Shown: piece by piece, positions 8,852-21,054 of the stretch | How the letters are laid out: every line of letters begins with the position of its first letter | Position numbering within the stretch: position 1 is the first letter of the stretch | Assembly (NCBI RefSeq): GCF_021375795.1 | Contig: NZ_JAEIOI010000001.1 | Coordinates: 806,001-870,000 of the forward strand | Origin: Pseudomonas anguilliseptica | Lineage (GTDB): Bacteria; Pseudomonadota; Gammaproteobacteria; Pseudomonadales; Pseudomonadaceae | DNA length: 64,000 nucleotides | Direction: 5' to 3' | Position numbers and translations under genes: made by a program | Notes under the pieces: model-generated | What the model was told of the DNA's origin: nothing | Databases searched by the model: none | What the model saw: only the letters and a program-made list of their open reading frames with translations

Positions 8852-10659
8852 TTGACACTTTCAGGCAGTGGTTGCACCTGGCCGTTGCGGAACTCGGCCC
8901 AGGGCAACTGGCGCTCGATGCGCTGATTGGGGCTCAGGCTCAGATTGCCTGACAGGCCTTGCAGACGGGTGTCGGGCAGCGCTTTCAGTTGGGTCAGGCG
9001 CGGTGCCAGGAGGTAAGCGTCTGCACCCATGGCGTACAGGCGGCCGAGGCTGCCACCGGCCTGTGGCCATTGTGTGCTGGCCTGCTGGCGCAGTGGGTCG
9101 TTGACGTTCAGCAGCCAGGGTGTTTCGCAGAACATGATGCCGTTGAGGTCAAGGTACTGCGCCTGGTTGTAGGCTCCGGTGAACAGATGGGACGTGGCGT
9201 AGACCGGCACATCGCCGGCGTATTGGAAGGCCAGCGTCGGTTTGATCTGCTGGGCCTGTTGCGGGGTGGCGGCGAGGAAGATGAAATCAACATCGCGGCG
9301 TCGCGACGGTGCGGCGGCAATCGCGCTGCCCAGGGTGTTCTGCAGGCGCTTGCTGCGTGCTTCGCTTTCGCGCAGCTGGAACAGGTCGGCGATCTGGCGG
9401 GCCAGTTCGACGGGCTGATCAACATGTTCAGCAGCAATCAGGGTGCCGCCCTGGGCTTGCCAGCTTTGGCGGAAGGCGGCAAGGACGCGGTCGCCCCATT
9501 CGCCGTTGGGCACCAGCGCGACCGCTCGGCGCATGCCGTCGGCCCAGGCGCGACGGGCGACTTCGCGGGCTTCATCTTCGGCTGCAAGGCCAAACTGGAA
9601 CAGTTGCGCCGGACCTTCCTGGCTGCTTTCGCTGTAGTTCAGGGCAAGGGTGGTAATCGGCAGTTGTTCGCGGCTGCTCAGCTGGCTGACCAGGTTCTTT
9701 TCCAGTGGACCGATCACCAGTTGCACGCCAGCAGCCTGGGCCTGGGTGTAGAAGGCGTCCATGGAACCAATGCGCGAGCTGTCGAATATCTGAATGTTCG
9801 GCGGGTTCTGTCCGGCCTGCTGGGCCTGGTAATGGGCGGCCAGAAAGCCGTCACGCAGGGCGCGGGCTACGCTGGCCAGTTGACCATCCTGGGGCAGCAG
9901 CAGGGCAATTTCGGTCAGGGGTTGGCTGGAGAGCTTTTTCAGCTCGACCAGCGCCTGCGGCAGTTGTTGTGCGGCGGGATGCTGCGGGTTGGCGGCAACC
10001 CAGGCATCGACCGCGCTTTGTTGCTGCTCCAGCGTGCCGGCACTTTTGGAGGCGCGGGCCAGTTCCAGCCAGCCATCGAGATCAGTGTCGCCACTGGCCT
10101 GCAGCTCGTTTGCGGGCAAGCTGGAAACCAGTGTCCAGATAATTTCCTGATTCTGTGCGGCGCTGGTAGCGCTGAGCAGAGGCGCAATAAAGACCCGCTC
10201 CCGGGCTGCTGCCAGGGTTTGTCCGCTGGCTTGCAGGGCGCTGGCGCGTACCAGTTGGCTGCGCACCTGCTGCTCAACCGGCAGCTCACCGAGGCGTTCC
10301 ATGCTCGGGTGGCTGAGGGCGCGCAGGGCGGCTTTGGGCTTGTTGCGGCTCATGTCCAGCTCGGCGCGCAGGGTGCTGGCGTAGATCTGCTGGGCGGGTT
10401 TCAGGCTTTCCAGTTGCACCTGTTCGAGAATGCTGCTGGCGCGTGCCAGATCCTTCTGTTTATAGGCCAGGTCGGCGGCTGACAGGCGCAGTGCTGCGGC
10501 CTGTTCAGCGGGGCTTTCGGCTGCTTGCTGCAGCAGTTGTTCGATGCTGGCTTGCGGCGTACGGGGTAGCTCGCCCAGTGTCGATGAGGGCTGGCTGGCG
10601 CAGGCTGCAAGCAGGCCGGCAAGGCAGAGGGCGGAAAGAGGGCGCAGGCAGGCGATCAT
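8848..10659 (-). CDS. lpoA: Penicillin-binding protein activator LpoA
   Basis: Outer-membrane lipoprotein of 603 residues that reaches through the periplasm to stimulate the bifunctional synthase PBP1A. A signal peptide ends in the lipobox LAAC (Cys20). The N-terminal half (about 30-250) is Ala/Gln-rich and helical, consistent with the TPR-like domain. The C-terminal half (about 255-590) has a periplasmic-binding-protein fold, starting near ALLLPQDGQLASVARALRDGF. It heads the minus-strand cluster with yraN, diaA and dolP and is divergent from rsmI, the E. coli arrangement. A TACAAT -10-like element for it lies at 10697-10702 (minus strand) without a good -35. Confidence 0.93.
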   Translation of the reverse strand: MIACLRPLSALCLAGLLAACASQPSSTLGELPRTPQASIEQLLQQAAESPAEQAAALRLSAADLAYKQKDLARASSILEQVQLESLKPAQQIYASTLRAELDMSRNKPKAALRALSHPSMERLGELPVEQQVRSQLVRASALQASGQTLAAARERVFIAPLLSATSAAQNQEIIWTLVSSLPANELQASGDTDLDGWLELARASKSAGTLEQQQSAVDAWVAANPQHPAAQQLPQALVELKKLSSQPLTEIALLLPQDGQLASVARALRDGFLAAHYQAQQAGQNPPNIQIFDSSRIGSMDAFYTQAQAAGVQLVIGPLEKNLVSQLSSREQLPITTLALNYSESSQEGPAQLFQFGLAAEDEAREVARRAWADGMRRAVALVPNGEWGDRVLAAFRQSWQAQGGTLIAAEHVDQPVELARQIADLFQLRESEARSKRLQNTLGSAIAAAPSRRRDVDFIFLAATPQQAQQIKPTLAFQYAGDVPVYATSHLFTGAYNQAQYLDLNGIMFCETPWLLNVNDPLRQQASTQWPQAGGSLGRLYAMGADAYLLAPRLTQLKALPDTRLQGLSGNLSLSPNQRIERQLPWAEFRNGQVQPLPESVN

Positions 10660-10784
10660 GTAAGCGTTCCTGATACTTGATCAAATTGAGCGTCGAATTG
10701 TACCCAAGCCCGCCGGGTGACGCGATGTCGAAGGTTGGAAACGGGCTACAATGCGCGCTTTGCTGATTTTGAGAGGCCTGTGCT

Positions 10785-11657
10785 GTGACCACTTCCGCTG
10801 CTGCAAATTCGCCGTTGGGCAGTCTTTATGTGGTGGCTACGCCTATTGGTAACCTGGATGACATCAGTGCGCGGGCGTTGAACATCCTGCGCAGCGTGGC
10901 ACTGATTGCCGCCGAGGATACCCGGCATTCGGCGCGCCTGATGCAGCATTTTGGTATCAGTACGCCGTTGGCAGCCTGTCATGAGCATAATGAGCGTGAT
11001 CAGGGTGGTCGCTTTCTGGCGCGCTTGCAGGCGGGTGAGGACGTGGCCTTGATCTCCGATGCTGGTACCCCGCTTATTTCCGATCCTGGCTATCACCTGG
11101 TGCGTCAGGCGCGCGCTGCCGGCATTGCCGTGGTGCCCGTGCCGGGTGCTTGTGCGCTGATTGCTGCGTTGTCGGCTGCGGGCTTGCCGTCGGATCGCTT
11201 TATTTTCGAAGGTTTTCTCCCGGCCAAGGCGGCAGGTCGTCGTGCGCGCCTTGAGCAAGTAAAGGAAGAGTCGCGCACGCTGATCTTCTATGAGGCGCCA
11301 CACCGCATCCTTGAGTGTCTGCAGGATATGCAGGCGGTATTTGGCCATGAGCGCCCAGCGCTGCTGGCGCGCGAACTGACCAAAACCTTCGAGACGCTTA
11401 AAGGCATGCCGCTGGCTGAGCTGGCCGCCTGGGTGGCGGCGGACAGCAATCAGCAGCGCGGTGAGTGCGTGGTGCTGGTGGCGGGCTGGCAAGCGCCTGA
11501 GGGCGAGGATGCCATCAGTGCCGAGGCCATGCGCGTGTTGAATCTGCTGTTGGCGGAAATGCCGCTCAAGCGCGCGGCGGCGCTGGCTGCGGAAATCACC
11601 GGGGTGCGCAAGAACCTGCTCTATCAGGTTGCGTTGGAGCAGCAGAAAGACGTTTAA
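10785..11657 (+). CDS. rsmI: 16S rRNA (cytidine1402-2'-O)-methyltransferase
   Basis: RsmI, 290 residues, SAM-dependent 2'-O-methylation of C1402 in the decoding centre; RsmH, encoded at 12807, methylates N4 of the same base. The tetrapyrrole-methylase fold is recognised from [15 protein letters not shown] at the N-terminus, the [10 protein letters not shown] block, [15 protein letters not shown] and the [14 protein letters not shown] motif. The gene is divergent from lpoA, and its stop lies about 40 bp before the RNase P RNA, so the rnpB promoter must overlap its 3' end. Confidence 0.96.
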   Translation: MTTSAAANSPLGSLYVVATPIGNLDDISARALNILRSVALIAAEDTRHSARLMQHFGISTPLAACHEHNERDQGGRFLARLQAGEDVALISDAGTPLISDPGYHLVRQARAAGIAVVPVPGACALIAALSAAGLPSDRFIFEGFLPAKAAGRRARLEQVKEESRTLIFYEAPHRILECLQDMQAVFGHERPALLARELTKTFETLKGMPLAELAAWVAADSNQQRGECVVLVAGWQAPEGEDAISAEAMRVLNLLLAEMPLKRAAALAAEITGVRKNLLYQVALEQQKDV

Positions 11658-11698
11658 GCCTTGTCCAATGGTGCACGGGCCGTTAACCTTGCCGGCGG

Positions 11699-12048
11699 AG
11701 AGTCGATCGGACAGTCGCTGCCTTCGCAAGAAGGGGGAGGAAAGTCCGGGCTCCATAGGGCGGAGTGCCAGGTAATGCCTGGGGGGCGTGAGCCTACGGA
11801 AAGTGCCACAGAAAATAACCGCCTAAGCGCTTCGGTGCCGGTAAGGGTGAAAAGGTGCGGTAAGAGCGCACCGCACGGCTGGCAACAGCCCGTGGCTAGG
11901 TAAACCCCACTCGGAGCAAGACCAAATAGGGTTCCATCGGCGTGGCCCGCGCTGGAACCGGGTAGGTTGCTAAAGGCGTGCAGTGATGTACGTCGTAGAG
12001 GAATGACTGTCCTCGACAGAACCCGGCTTACAGATCGACTCTCCACCT
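11699..12048 (+). ncRNA. rnpB: RNase P RNA, bacterial class A
   Basis: Catalytic RNA of RNase P, which matures tRNA 5' ends. The conserved 5' core (GAGGAAAGTCCGGGCTCC near 11738) and 3' core (ACAGAACCCGGCTTA near 12016) are both present, with GGTAAACCCCAC and AGACCAAATAGGG between. The ends pair to form P1: AGAGTCGATC at 11699-11708 with GATCGACTCT at 12033-12042. P3 is a short CCTTC-GCAA-GAAGG hairpin. Boundaries are estimated from the P1 helix and homology to E. coli M1 RNA. Confidence 0.96.
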
Positions 12049-12161
12049 TCCTCATTTATCCGCTTCACTGTTTCGCCTCCTTTCTAATACCGAAAAAATC
12101 TTACTCTTAACAAATCACTTTAACTTCGAAGCTCAGCTCGCTGTTTGGTCTTGTTTTTGTG

Positions 12162-12186
12162 CTCAAAACTTCGAGTTTTTTCTCCG
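12162..12186 (+). terminator. Possible terminator in the rnpB-mraZ gap
   Basis: A weak A/T-rich hairpin AAAACT (12165-12170), TCG loop, AGTTTT (12174-12179) continues into T residues. The rest of 12049-12249 holds nothing else that could be supported. Confidence 0.35.
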
Positions 12187-12249
12187 TTTTGCCCCTCTCA
12201 AAGTTCGCTAAATCGCCGTTCTATAAGGATTTTTCCCGCCAAGCGTGCC

Positions 12250-12327
12250 TTGACGGTGGGGTGCGTGCGTTCCTATAGTGTGCGCGAGTGGTAAGAAGTG
12301 GCACAAAGTGGGTTTCTTGGGCATGGA
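12250..12327 (+). promoter_or_regulatory. Main dcw promoter with MraZ-type operator repeats
   Basis: TTGACG (12250-12255) and TATAGT (12274-12279) are separated by 18 bp, a good sigma70 promoter. At and just after the expected start site, GTGG repeats recur with exact 10-bp period at 12288, 12298 and 12308, followed by TGGG at 12318 and TGGA at 12324. MraZ is known to bind tandem TGGG/GTGG-type repeats on one face of the helix upstream of its own gene, so negative autoregulation of the dcw cluster is the likely function. Confidence 0.75.
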
Positions 12328-12354
12328 TAGCTAATAAAAAGGGGAAACGCGATC

Positions 12355-12810
12355 GTGTTTCGCGGAGCTAACGCCATCAGTCTCGACGCCAAAGGGCGAC
12401 TCGCGATGCCAAGTCGGTATCGGGACGAGCTCGTGTCGCGTTGCGCCGGCCAGCTTATCGTCACGATTGATGCCATCGATCCTTGCCTGTGTGTCTATCC
12501 GTTGTCCGAGTGGGAGCTGATTGAAGCCAAGCTCCGTGAGCTCGCCTCCTTTCGTGAAGAAAACCGCCGTCTGCAGCGCCTGTTGATCGGTAACGCCGTT
12601 GACCTCGAGCTGGATGCCAGTGGTCGTTTCCTGGTGCCGCCGCGCCTGCGCGAGTACGCCAAGCTGGACAAGCGAGCGATGCTGGTTGGCCAACTCAATA
12701 AATTCCAACTGTGGGATGAAGATGCCTGGAATGCCGTGGCCGATGCCGATCTGGCCGCGATCAAGCAACCGGGCGCTTTGTCCGACGACCTACGTGACTT
12801 GATCCTGTGA
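12355..12810 (+). CDS. mraZ: Transcriptional regulator MraZ
   Basis: MraZ, 151 residues, first gene of the dcw cluster. It has two tandem SpoVT/AbrB-like DNA-binding repeats (about residues 5-50 and 80-125), each with the LDAKGRL(AMP) / [11 protein letters not shown] signature. It forms ring oligomers and represses its own promoter, where the matching operator repeats are visible. The start is the GTG at 12355 after an AAGGGG-type site. The stop overlaps a possible GTG start of rsmH. Confidence 0.96.
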   Translation: MFRGANAISLDAKGRLAMPSRYRDELVSRCAGQLIVTIDAIDPCLCVYPLSEWELIEAKLRELASFREENRRLQRLLIGNAVDLELDASGRFLVPPRLREYAKLDKRAMLVGQLNKFQLWDEDAWNAVADADLAAIKQPGALSDDLRDLIL

Positions 12811-13750
12811 CTATGACCAGCAGCTTCCGCCATATCACCGTGCTCCTCGACGAGGCTGTCGAGGGGCTGGCTGTGCGCGCCGATGGTTGTTACCTAGATG
12901 GCACCTTCGGGCGTGGCGGGCACAGCCGGCTGATTCTGGAAAAGCTCGGGCCAGACGGTCGTTTGCTGGGGTTTGACAAAGACCCCCTGGCAATTGCGAC
13001 CGGGAATGCGCTGGCGGCCGAAGACGGCCGCTTTGTCGTTGTGCAACGCAGCTTTGCCGAGCTGGCTGATGAACTGGCGCAGCGTGGTCTGGCAGGGCAG
13101 GTCAACGGCATTCTGCTTGATCTCGGCGTATCTTCGCCGCAGCTGGACGACGCCGAGCGCGGCTTCAGCTTTATGAACGACGGTCCGCTGGATATGCGCA
13201 TGAACCCGGACGCCGGCATCAGTGCTGCGCAGTTCATCGCTACGGCCGCTGAAGAAGAAATCGCCCGGGTGTTCAAGGAGTACGGTGAAGAGCGCTTCGC
13301 CAAGCGTATGGCCCGTGCTGTGGTGCTACGTCGCGCCGAGCAGCCGTTCGAGCGCACGGCCGATCTGGCACAGGTACTGACTGTGGCCAACCCTGCCTGG
13401 GAAAAAGGCAAGAATCCGGCGACTCGGGCTTTCCAAGGGTTGCGTATCCACGTCAATAACGAGTTGGGTGATCTGGAGCGTGGCCTGGATGCTGCCCTGG
13501 ATAATCTGGAAGTGGGCGGCCGTCTGGCGGTGATCAGCTTCCACTCGCTGGAAGATCGCATCGTCAAACTCTTTATGCGCAAGCATGCCAAGGGTGAGAT
13601 GGACAAGCTGCCACGTGACCTGCCGATCATTCCGAAAGCCTTCGAGCCACGCCTGAAGTTGATCGGCAAACCGGTGTTCGCTTCTGAGGCCGAGCTTGCC
13701 GCCAACCCGCGTTCGCGCAGTGCAGTGATGCGTATTGCGGAGAAGGTGCG

Positions 13751-13754
<4 letters not shown>
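12807..13754 (+). CDS. rsmH: 16S rRNA (cytosine1402-N4)-methyltransferase
   Basis: RsmH (MraW), 315 residues from the GTG at 12807; the ATG at 12813 (two codons later, [19 protein letters not shown]) is an equally credible start. The SAM site is [13 protein letters not shown], and [24 protein letters not shown] and [11 protein letters not shown] are family signatures. It modifies C1402 of 16S rRNA together with RsmI. It overlaps mraZ and ftsL by four bases each. Confidence 0.96.
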
Positions 13755-15779
<2,025 letters not shown>

Positions 15780-15780
<1 letters not shown>

Positions 15781-17243
15781 TGCCCATGCCCCTTAATCAG
15801 CTGTTGCCGGAAGCCGCCAGCTCAACCCTGATTCGCGAACTGACCCTGGACAGCCGCAAGGTGCGCCCGGGCGACCTGTTTCTGGCCGTGCCAGGCACCC
15901 AGCAGGATGGTCGCGTGCATATCGCTGATGCGGTTGCCCGTGGTGCCGCTGCCGTGGCCTATGAGGCGGAAGGCGCTGCCGTGATGACCGCGCATAGCGC
16001 GGAACTGGTTGCACTCAAAGGCCTGGCGCAGCAACTGTCGGCAATTGCCGGGCGCTTCTATGGCGAGCCGAGCCGTGGCCTGCACCTGATCGGTATCACC
16101 GGCACCAATGGCAAAACCAGCGTCAGCCAGTTGTTGGCCCAGGCCCTGGATCTGCTTGGCGAGCGCTGCGGCATCGTTGGCACCCTGGGTAATGGCTTCT
16201 ACGGTGCACTGGAACAAGGTCGCCACACTACCCCGGACCCGATTGGTGTGCAGGCCACCCTGGCTGACATGAAAAACGCCGGTGCGCGCGCCGTGGCCAT
16301 GGAAGTCTCGTCCCACGGTCTGCATCAGGGTCGCGTGGCTGCCTTGGCATTTGATGTGGCGGTGCTGACCAACCTGTCGCGCGACCATCTGGATTACCAC
16401 GGTTCGATGCAGGCCTACGCTGAAGCGAAGGCCGCGTTGTTCGCCTGGTCGGGCCTGCGTTGCCGGGTGCTCAACCTGGACGATGCCTTTGGTCGTGAAC
16501 TGGCGGCTGCCGAGCATGATTCCCGGCTGATCAGCTACAGCCTGCACGATGCCGAAGCCTACCTGTATTGCCGCGACGCACAGTTCGACGAGCAGGGCGT
16601 GCGCGCCACGCTGGTCACTCCACGTGGCGAAGGCAGCCTGCGCAGCTCGCTGCTCGGGCGCTTTAACCTGAGCAACCTGCTGGCAGTGGTCGGCGCGCTG
16701 CTCGGCCTGGATTACCCGCTGGATGAAATTCTCCAAGTGCTGCCGCAGCTGCAGGGCCCTATTGGTCGTATGCAGCGGTTGGGTGGCGGCAAGCAGCCGT
16801 TGGTGGTGGTGGATTACGCACACACGCCGGATGCCCTGGAAAAAGTCCTCGAAGCGCTGCGCCCGCACGTCAAAGGCCGCCTGCTGTGCCTGTTCGGCTG
16901 TGGTGGCGACCGTGACAACGGTAAGCGTCCGCTGATGGCTGCGGTGGTTGAGCGTCTGGCCGATGCGGTGCTGGTCACCGATGACAACCCGCGCACCGAG
17001 GCACCTGCACAGATTTTCAGTGATATCCGTGCCGGCTTCGTCACTCCGGAGTCCGTGCAGTTTGTGCATGGCCGTGGCCAAGCGATTGCTCAGCTGATAG
17101 CCGCTGCTAGTGCCGATGATGTGCTGGTACTGGCCGGCAAGGGCCATGAGGACTATCAGGAAATCAACGGCGTGCGTCAGCCGTTCTCCGATCTGGTTGA
17201 GGCAACAAAAGCTTTGGCGGCATGGGAGGTGGCGCATGCTTAA
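15780..17243 (+). CDS. murE: UDP-MurNAc-tripeptide synthetase (meso-DAP adding)
   Basis: MurE ligase, 487 residues, adds meso-diaminopimelate to UDP-MurNAc-L-Ala-D-Glu with ATP. It has three domains: N-terminal UDP-binding (1-90), central ATPase with GITGTNGKTS, and C-terminal ligase domain with DDNPRTEAP; DNPR is the motif that specifies meso-DAP rather than lysine. An internal ATG two codons later is an alternative start. The start overlaps the ftsI stop; the end overlaps murF. Confidence 0.97.
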
Positions 17244-18618
17244 GGCGCTGCGGTTGAGCGAAGTGGCTGGCCCATTGAGTGCCAAGGTGATTGGTGCCGA
17301 TGTGGCATTCAGTGCAGTTAGCAGCGACAGCCGGGCGATTCAGCCAGGCCAGCTGTTCGTCGCCCTGGCCGGCCCGCGTTTCGATGGTCATGACTACCTG
17401 GCTGACGTCGCCAGCAAAGGTGCTGTGGCGGCGCTGGTCGAGCGTGAAGTCGTCGGTGCAGCGCTGCCGCAACTGCTGGTCGCTGATACCCGTCTGGCCC
17501 TTGGCCAATTGGGCGCACTCAATCGTCAGGCGTTCAACGCGCCTGTGGTGGCGATTACCGGTTCCAGCGGCAAGACCACAGTCAAGGAAATGCTCGCCAG
17601 CATCCTGCGTGAAGGTCTGCAAGGTCCTGTGCTGGCCACCCGTGGCAACCTGAATAACGACCTCGGCGCACCGCTGACTTTGCTGGAGCTGGCTCCTGAA
17701 CATGTTGCCGGGGTGATCGAGTTGGGTGCCAACCATGTCGGCGAGATTGCCTACACCGTCAGCCTGACCCAGCCACAGGTGGCCGTACTGAATAACGCCG
17801 GCACCGCGCATGTTGGCGAATTCGGCGGCCCTGAGAAAATTGTTGAGGCCAAGGGCGAGATCCTCGAAGGCCTGAGCGAAAGCGGTGTGGCCGTGCTCAA
17901 CCTTGATGACCGGGCCTTTGCCATTTGGCAGCAGCGTGCCAAAGGACGCCGCGTCAGCAGTTTCGCCCTGGTTAATCCTGCGGCTGATGTCTACGCCAGC
18001 GAATTGGCCCGCGACGCCCGTGGCTGCTCGGCCTTTACCCTGCATTGCGCCAGCGGCCAGGCGCGCATCCAGCTCAATCTGCTCGGTGAGCACAATGTCG
18101 CCAATGCCCTGGCCGCTGCCGCCGCTGCTTTGGCGTTGGGCATTGAGCCTGTAGCCATCAAAGTCGGGCTGGAAAATCTGCAACCGGTCAAGGGGCGCGC
18201 TGTTGCGCAGATCACGCCGAACGGCCTGCGCGTGATTGACGACAGTTACAACGCCAACCCGACTTCGGTGTGCGCCGCTATCGATATCCTTGCTGGTTTC
18301 CCTGGTCGCCGCGTGCTGGTGCTAGGGGATATCGGCGAGCTGGGCGCCTGGGCCGAACAGGGCCATCGCCAGGTCGGCAGCTATGCGCTGGGTAAGGTCG
18401 ATGCGGTGTATGCCGTCGGCCCGCTGATGGCTTTTGCTATTGAAGAATTCGGCACACAGGGTCGGCACTTTGCCGATCAGGCCAGCCTGATCGACGCGCT
18501 GCTCGCCGAACAAAGCGGCGAGCAGGGCGACACCACTGTTCTTATTAAAGGTTCACGCAGCGCGGCGATGGAAAAAGTCGTAGCGGCGCTGTGTGGCACA
18601 TCCGGGGAGATTCACTAA
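17236..18618 (+). CDS. murF: UDP-MurNAc-tripeptide:D-Ala-D-Ala ligase
   Basis: MurF, 460 residues, adds D-Ala-D-Ala to complete the UDP-MurNAc-pentapeptide. The start is the ATG at 17236, inside the murE 3' end (8-base overlap); an in-frame extension back to 17110 is only murE read in another frame. The ATP site is [14 protein letters not shown], with [13 protein letters not shown] and [12 protein letters not shown] as further Mur-ligase signatures. The stop overlaps the mraY start by one base. Confidence 0.97.
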   Translation: MLKALRLSEVAGPLSAKVIGADVAFSAVSSDSRAIQPGQLFVALAGPRFDGHDYLADVASKGAVAALVEREVVGAALPQLLVADTRLALGQLGALNRQAFNAPVVAITGSSGKTTVKEMLASILREGLQGPVLATRGNLNNDLGAPLTLLELAPEHVAGVIELGANHVGEIAYTVSLTQPQVAVLNNAGTAHVGEFGGPEKIVEAKGEILEGLSESGVAVLNLDDRAFAIWQQRAKGRRVSSFALVNPAADVYASELARDARGCSAFTLHCASGQARIQLNLLGEHNVANALAAAAAALALGIEPVAIKVGLENLQPVKGRAVAQITPNGLRVIDDSYNANPTSVCAAIDILAGFPGRRVLVLGDIGELGAWAEQGHRQVGSYALGKVDAVYAVGPLMAFAIEEFGTQGRHFADQASLIDALLAEQSGEQGDTTVLIKGSRSAAMEKVVAALCGTSGEIH

Positions 18619-19700
18619 TGCTGCTGCTGCTGGCGGAATACCTGCAACAGTTCCACAAGGGTTTCGCAGTGTTTCAGTACCTGACACTGCGCGGGATCCT
18701 CGGCGTACTCACGGCGCTGGCATTATCGCTGTGGCTCGGTCCGTGGATGATCCGCACTCTGCAGATCCGCCAGATCGGCCAGGCGGTGCGTAACGACGGC
18801 CCTCAGTCGCACCTGTCGAAAAAAGGCACACCAACCATGGGCGGTGCGCTGATTCTGTCGGCCATCGCCGTCAGCACCCTGCTCTGGGCTGACCTGTCTA
18901 ACCGTTATGTCTGGGTGGTGCTGGCTGTCACGCTGCTGTTTGGTGCCATCGGTTGGGTCGACGACTACCGCAAGGTGATCGAGAAAAACTCGCGGGGCCT
19001 GCCAAGCCGCTGGAAATACTTCTGGCAGTCGGTGTTCGGTCTGGGCGCGGCATTCTTCCTTTATATGACCGCACAGAGCCCGGTGGAAACCACCCTGATC
19101 CTGCCGATGATCAAGGACTTCGGTCTGGAGCTGGGCCTGGGTTTTGTGGTGCTGACCTACTTTGTGATCGTCGGCTCGAGCAACGCGGTCAACCTTACTG
19201 ACGGCCTTGATGGCCTGGCCATTCTGCCGACGGTGATGGTTGGCGGTGCGCTGGGGATCTTCTGTTACCTGTCGGGTAACGTGAATTTCGCTGAATACCT
19301 GTTTATCCCTTATGTGCCGGGTGCGGGCGAGCTGATCGTGTTCTGCGCAGCACTGGTCGGTGCTGGCTTGGGCTTTCTCTGGTTCAACACCTACCCGGCC
19401 CAGGTATTCATGGGGGACGTAGGCGCACTGGCACTGGGTGCGGCTCTGGGCACCATCGCGGTGATCGTGCGCCAGGAAGTGGTGCTGTTCATCATGGGCG
19501 GCATCTTCGTGGTGGAAACCCTGTCGGTGATCATCCAGGTCGCCAGCTTCAAGCTGACCGGCAAGCGCGTGTTCCGCATGGCGCCGATCCATCACCACTT
19601 TGAACTGAAAGGCTGGCCTGAGCCGCGCGTGATTGTGCGCTTCTGGATCATCACCGTGATTCTGGTGCTGATCGGCCTTGCCACCCTGAAGCTGCGTTGA
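18618..19700 (+). CDS. mraY: Phospho-N-acetylmuramoyl-pentapeptide transferase
   Basis: MraY, 360 residues, membrane enzyme that makes lipid I from UDP-MurNAc-pentapeptide and undecaprenyl phosphate. About ten transmembrane helices are visible. Active-site landmarks: GWVDDYRK (Asp-Asp), [21 protein letters not shown] and the cytosolic [10 protein letters not shown] loop. The ATG at 18618 overlaps the murF stop and gives the standard 360-residue length. Confidence 0.97.
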   Translation: MLLLLAEYLQQFHKGFAVFQYLTLRGILGVLTALALSLWLGPWMIRTLQIRQIGQAVRNDGPQSHLSKKGTPTMGGALILSAIAVSTLLWADLSNRYVWVVLAVTLLFGAIGWVDDYRKVIEKNSRGLPSRWKYFWQSVFGLGAAFFLYMTAQSPVETTLILPMIKDFGLELGLGFVVLTYFVIVGSSNAVNLTDGLDGLAILPTVMVGGALGIFCYLSGNVNFAEYLFIPYVPGAGELIVFCAALVGAGLGFLWFNTYPAQVFMGDVGALALGAALGTIAVIVRQEVVLFIMGGIFVVETLSVIIQVASFKLTGKRVFRMAPIHHHFELKGWPEPRVIVRFWIITVILVLIGLATLKLR

Positions 19701-19707
19701 GGAAAGC

Positions 19708-21054
19708 ATGAGCCTGATTGCGTCTGACCACTTCCGCATCGTTGTCGGCCTCGGCAAGAGCGGCATGTCTCTGGTGCGTTTCCTCGCACGCCAGGGCCTG
19801 CCGTTTGCCGTGGTTGACACCCGTGCCAACCCGCCGGAGCTCGCCACCTTGCGTGAGCAGTTCCCGCAGGTGGAAGTGCGTTGTGGCGAACTGGATGTGG
19901 AGTTCCTTTGCCGCGCTAGCGAGCTGCTGGTCAGCCCTGGCCTGGCTATCGCGACCCCGGCGTTGCAGGCCGCCGCTGCCCGTGGCGTGAAACTGTCGGG
20001 TGACATTGACCTGTTTGCCCGTTATGCCAAAGCACCGATCGTCGCCATCACCGGCTCCAACGCCAAGAGCACTGTGACCACTCTGGTCGGTGAAATGGCT
20101 GCCGCAGCCGGCAAGAAGGTTGCTGTGGGCGGTAACCTCGGTACCCCGGCGCTGGACCTGCTGAATGATGAGGTCGAGCTGTACGTCATGGAGCTGTCGA
20201 GCTTCCAGCTGGAAACCACCGATCAGCTGAATGCCGAGGTGGCGACCTGCCTGAATATCAGCGAAGACCATATGGATCGCTACGCCGATCTGCCGGCTTA
20301 TCACCTGGCCAAGCACCGCATCTTTCGTGGCGCGCGCCAGGTGGTGGTCAACCGCGATGACGCACTGTCGCGTCCGCTGGTGGCCGATCAGCTGCCCTGT
20401 TGGTATTTCGGTTTGGGCAAGCCGGACTTCAAGCGCTTTGGTCTGCTTGAGGAGAACGGCGAGAAGCACCTGGCCTATCAGTTCGACACCTTACTGCCGG
20501 TGCGTGAGCTGAAGATCCGTGGCGCGCACAACCAGTCCAACGCCCTGGCGGCGCTGGCGCTGGGTCATGCCGTGGGCCTGCCGATGGACGCCATGCTGGC
20601 TACTCTGCGTGAGTTCGCGGGTCTACCGCATCGCTGCCAGTGGGTCGGTGAGCGCAATGCGGTGAGCTACTACGACGACTCCAAGGCTACCAACGTCGGG
20701 GCTGCACTGGCTGCCATCGAAGGCCTGGGCGCGGATATCAGCGGCAAGCTGGTGCTGATCGCCGGTGGTGATGGCAAGGGTGCGGATTTCTCGGCGCTAA
20801 AAGCACCTGTCGGCAAGTTCTGCCGCGCCGTGGTGCTGCTGGGTCGCGATGCCGAGTTGCTCGCCAGTGCCCTGGGTGATGCTGCGCCGCTGATCCGGGT
20901 GAAAACCCTGGAGGAAGCCGTGCAGCGCGCTGCCGAGCTTGCCGAGTCGGGCGATGCCGTGCTGCTGTCGCCAGCGTGCGCCAGCCTGGACATGTTCAAG
21001 AATTTCGAAGAACGCGGACGTTTGTTCGCCCAGGCCGTGGAGGGTTTGCGCTGA
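19708..21054 (+). CDS. murD: UDP-MurNAc-L-Ala:D-glutamate ligase
   Basis: MurD, 448 residues, adds D-Glu to UDP-MurNAc-L-Ala. N-terminal Rossmann domain with VVGLGKSGMS, central ATPase, and C-terminal domain with YYDDSKATNVGAAL. The P-loop reads TGSNAKST, with Ala in place of the second Gly of the usual TGSNGKST; from memory this is shared by other Pseudomonas MurD proteins. The ATG follows a GAGGAAAG site 7 bp after mraY. The stop overlaps ftsW. Confidence 0.97.
   Translation: MSLIASDHFRIVVGLGKSGMSLVRFLARQGLPFAVVDTRANPPELATLREQFPQVEVRCGELDVEFLCRASELLVSPGLAIATPALQAAAARGVKLSGDIDLFARYAKAPIVAITGSNAKSTVTTLVGEMAAAAGKKVAVGGNLGTPALDLLNDEVELYVMELSSFQLETTDQLNAEVATCLNISEDHMDRYADLPAYHLAKHRIFRGARQVVVNRDDALSRPLVADQLPCWYFGLGKPDFKRFGLLEENGEKHLAYQFDTLLPVRELKIRGAHNQSNALAALALGHAVGLPMDAMLATLREFAGLPHRCQWVGERNAVSYYDDSKATNVGAALAAIEGLGADISGKLVLIAGGDGKGADFSALKAPVGKFCRAVVLLGRDAELLASALGDAAPLIRVKTLEEAVQRAAELAESGDAVLLSPACASLDMFKNFEERGRLFAQAVEGLR

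Noticed and set aside
8959..10482. 507-codon plus-strand frame opposite lpoA
   Set aside because: Lies wholly within the clear lpoA gene; Gly/Ala/Gln-rich shadow with no recognisable domain.
18723..20006. 427-codon minus-strand frame opposite mraY/murD
   Set aside because: Antisense shadow with composition typical of reverse-complemented membrane-protein codons.
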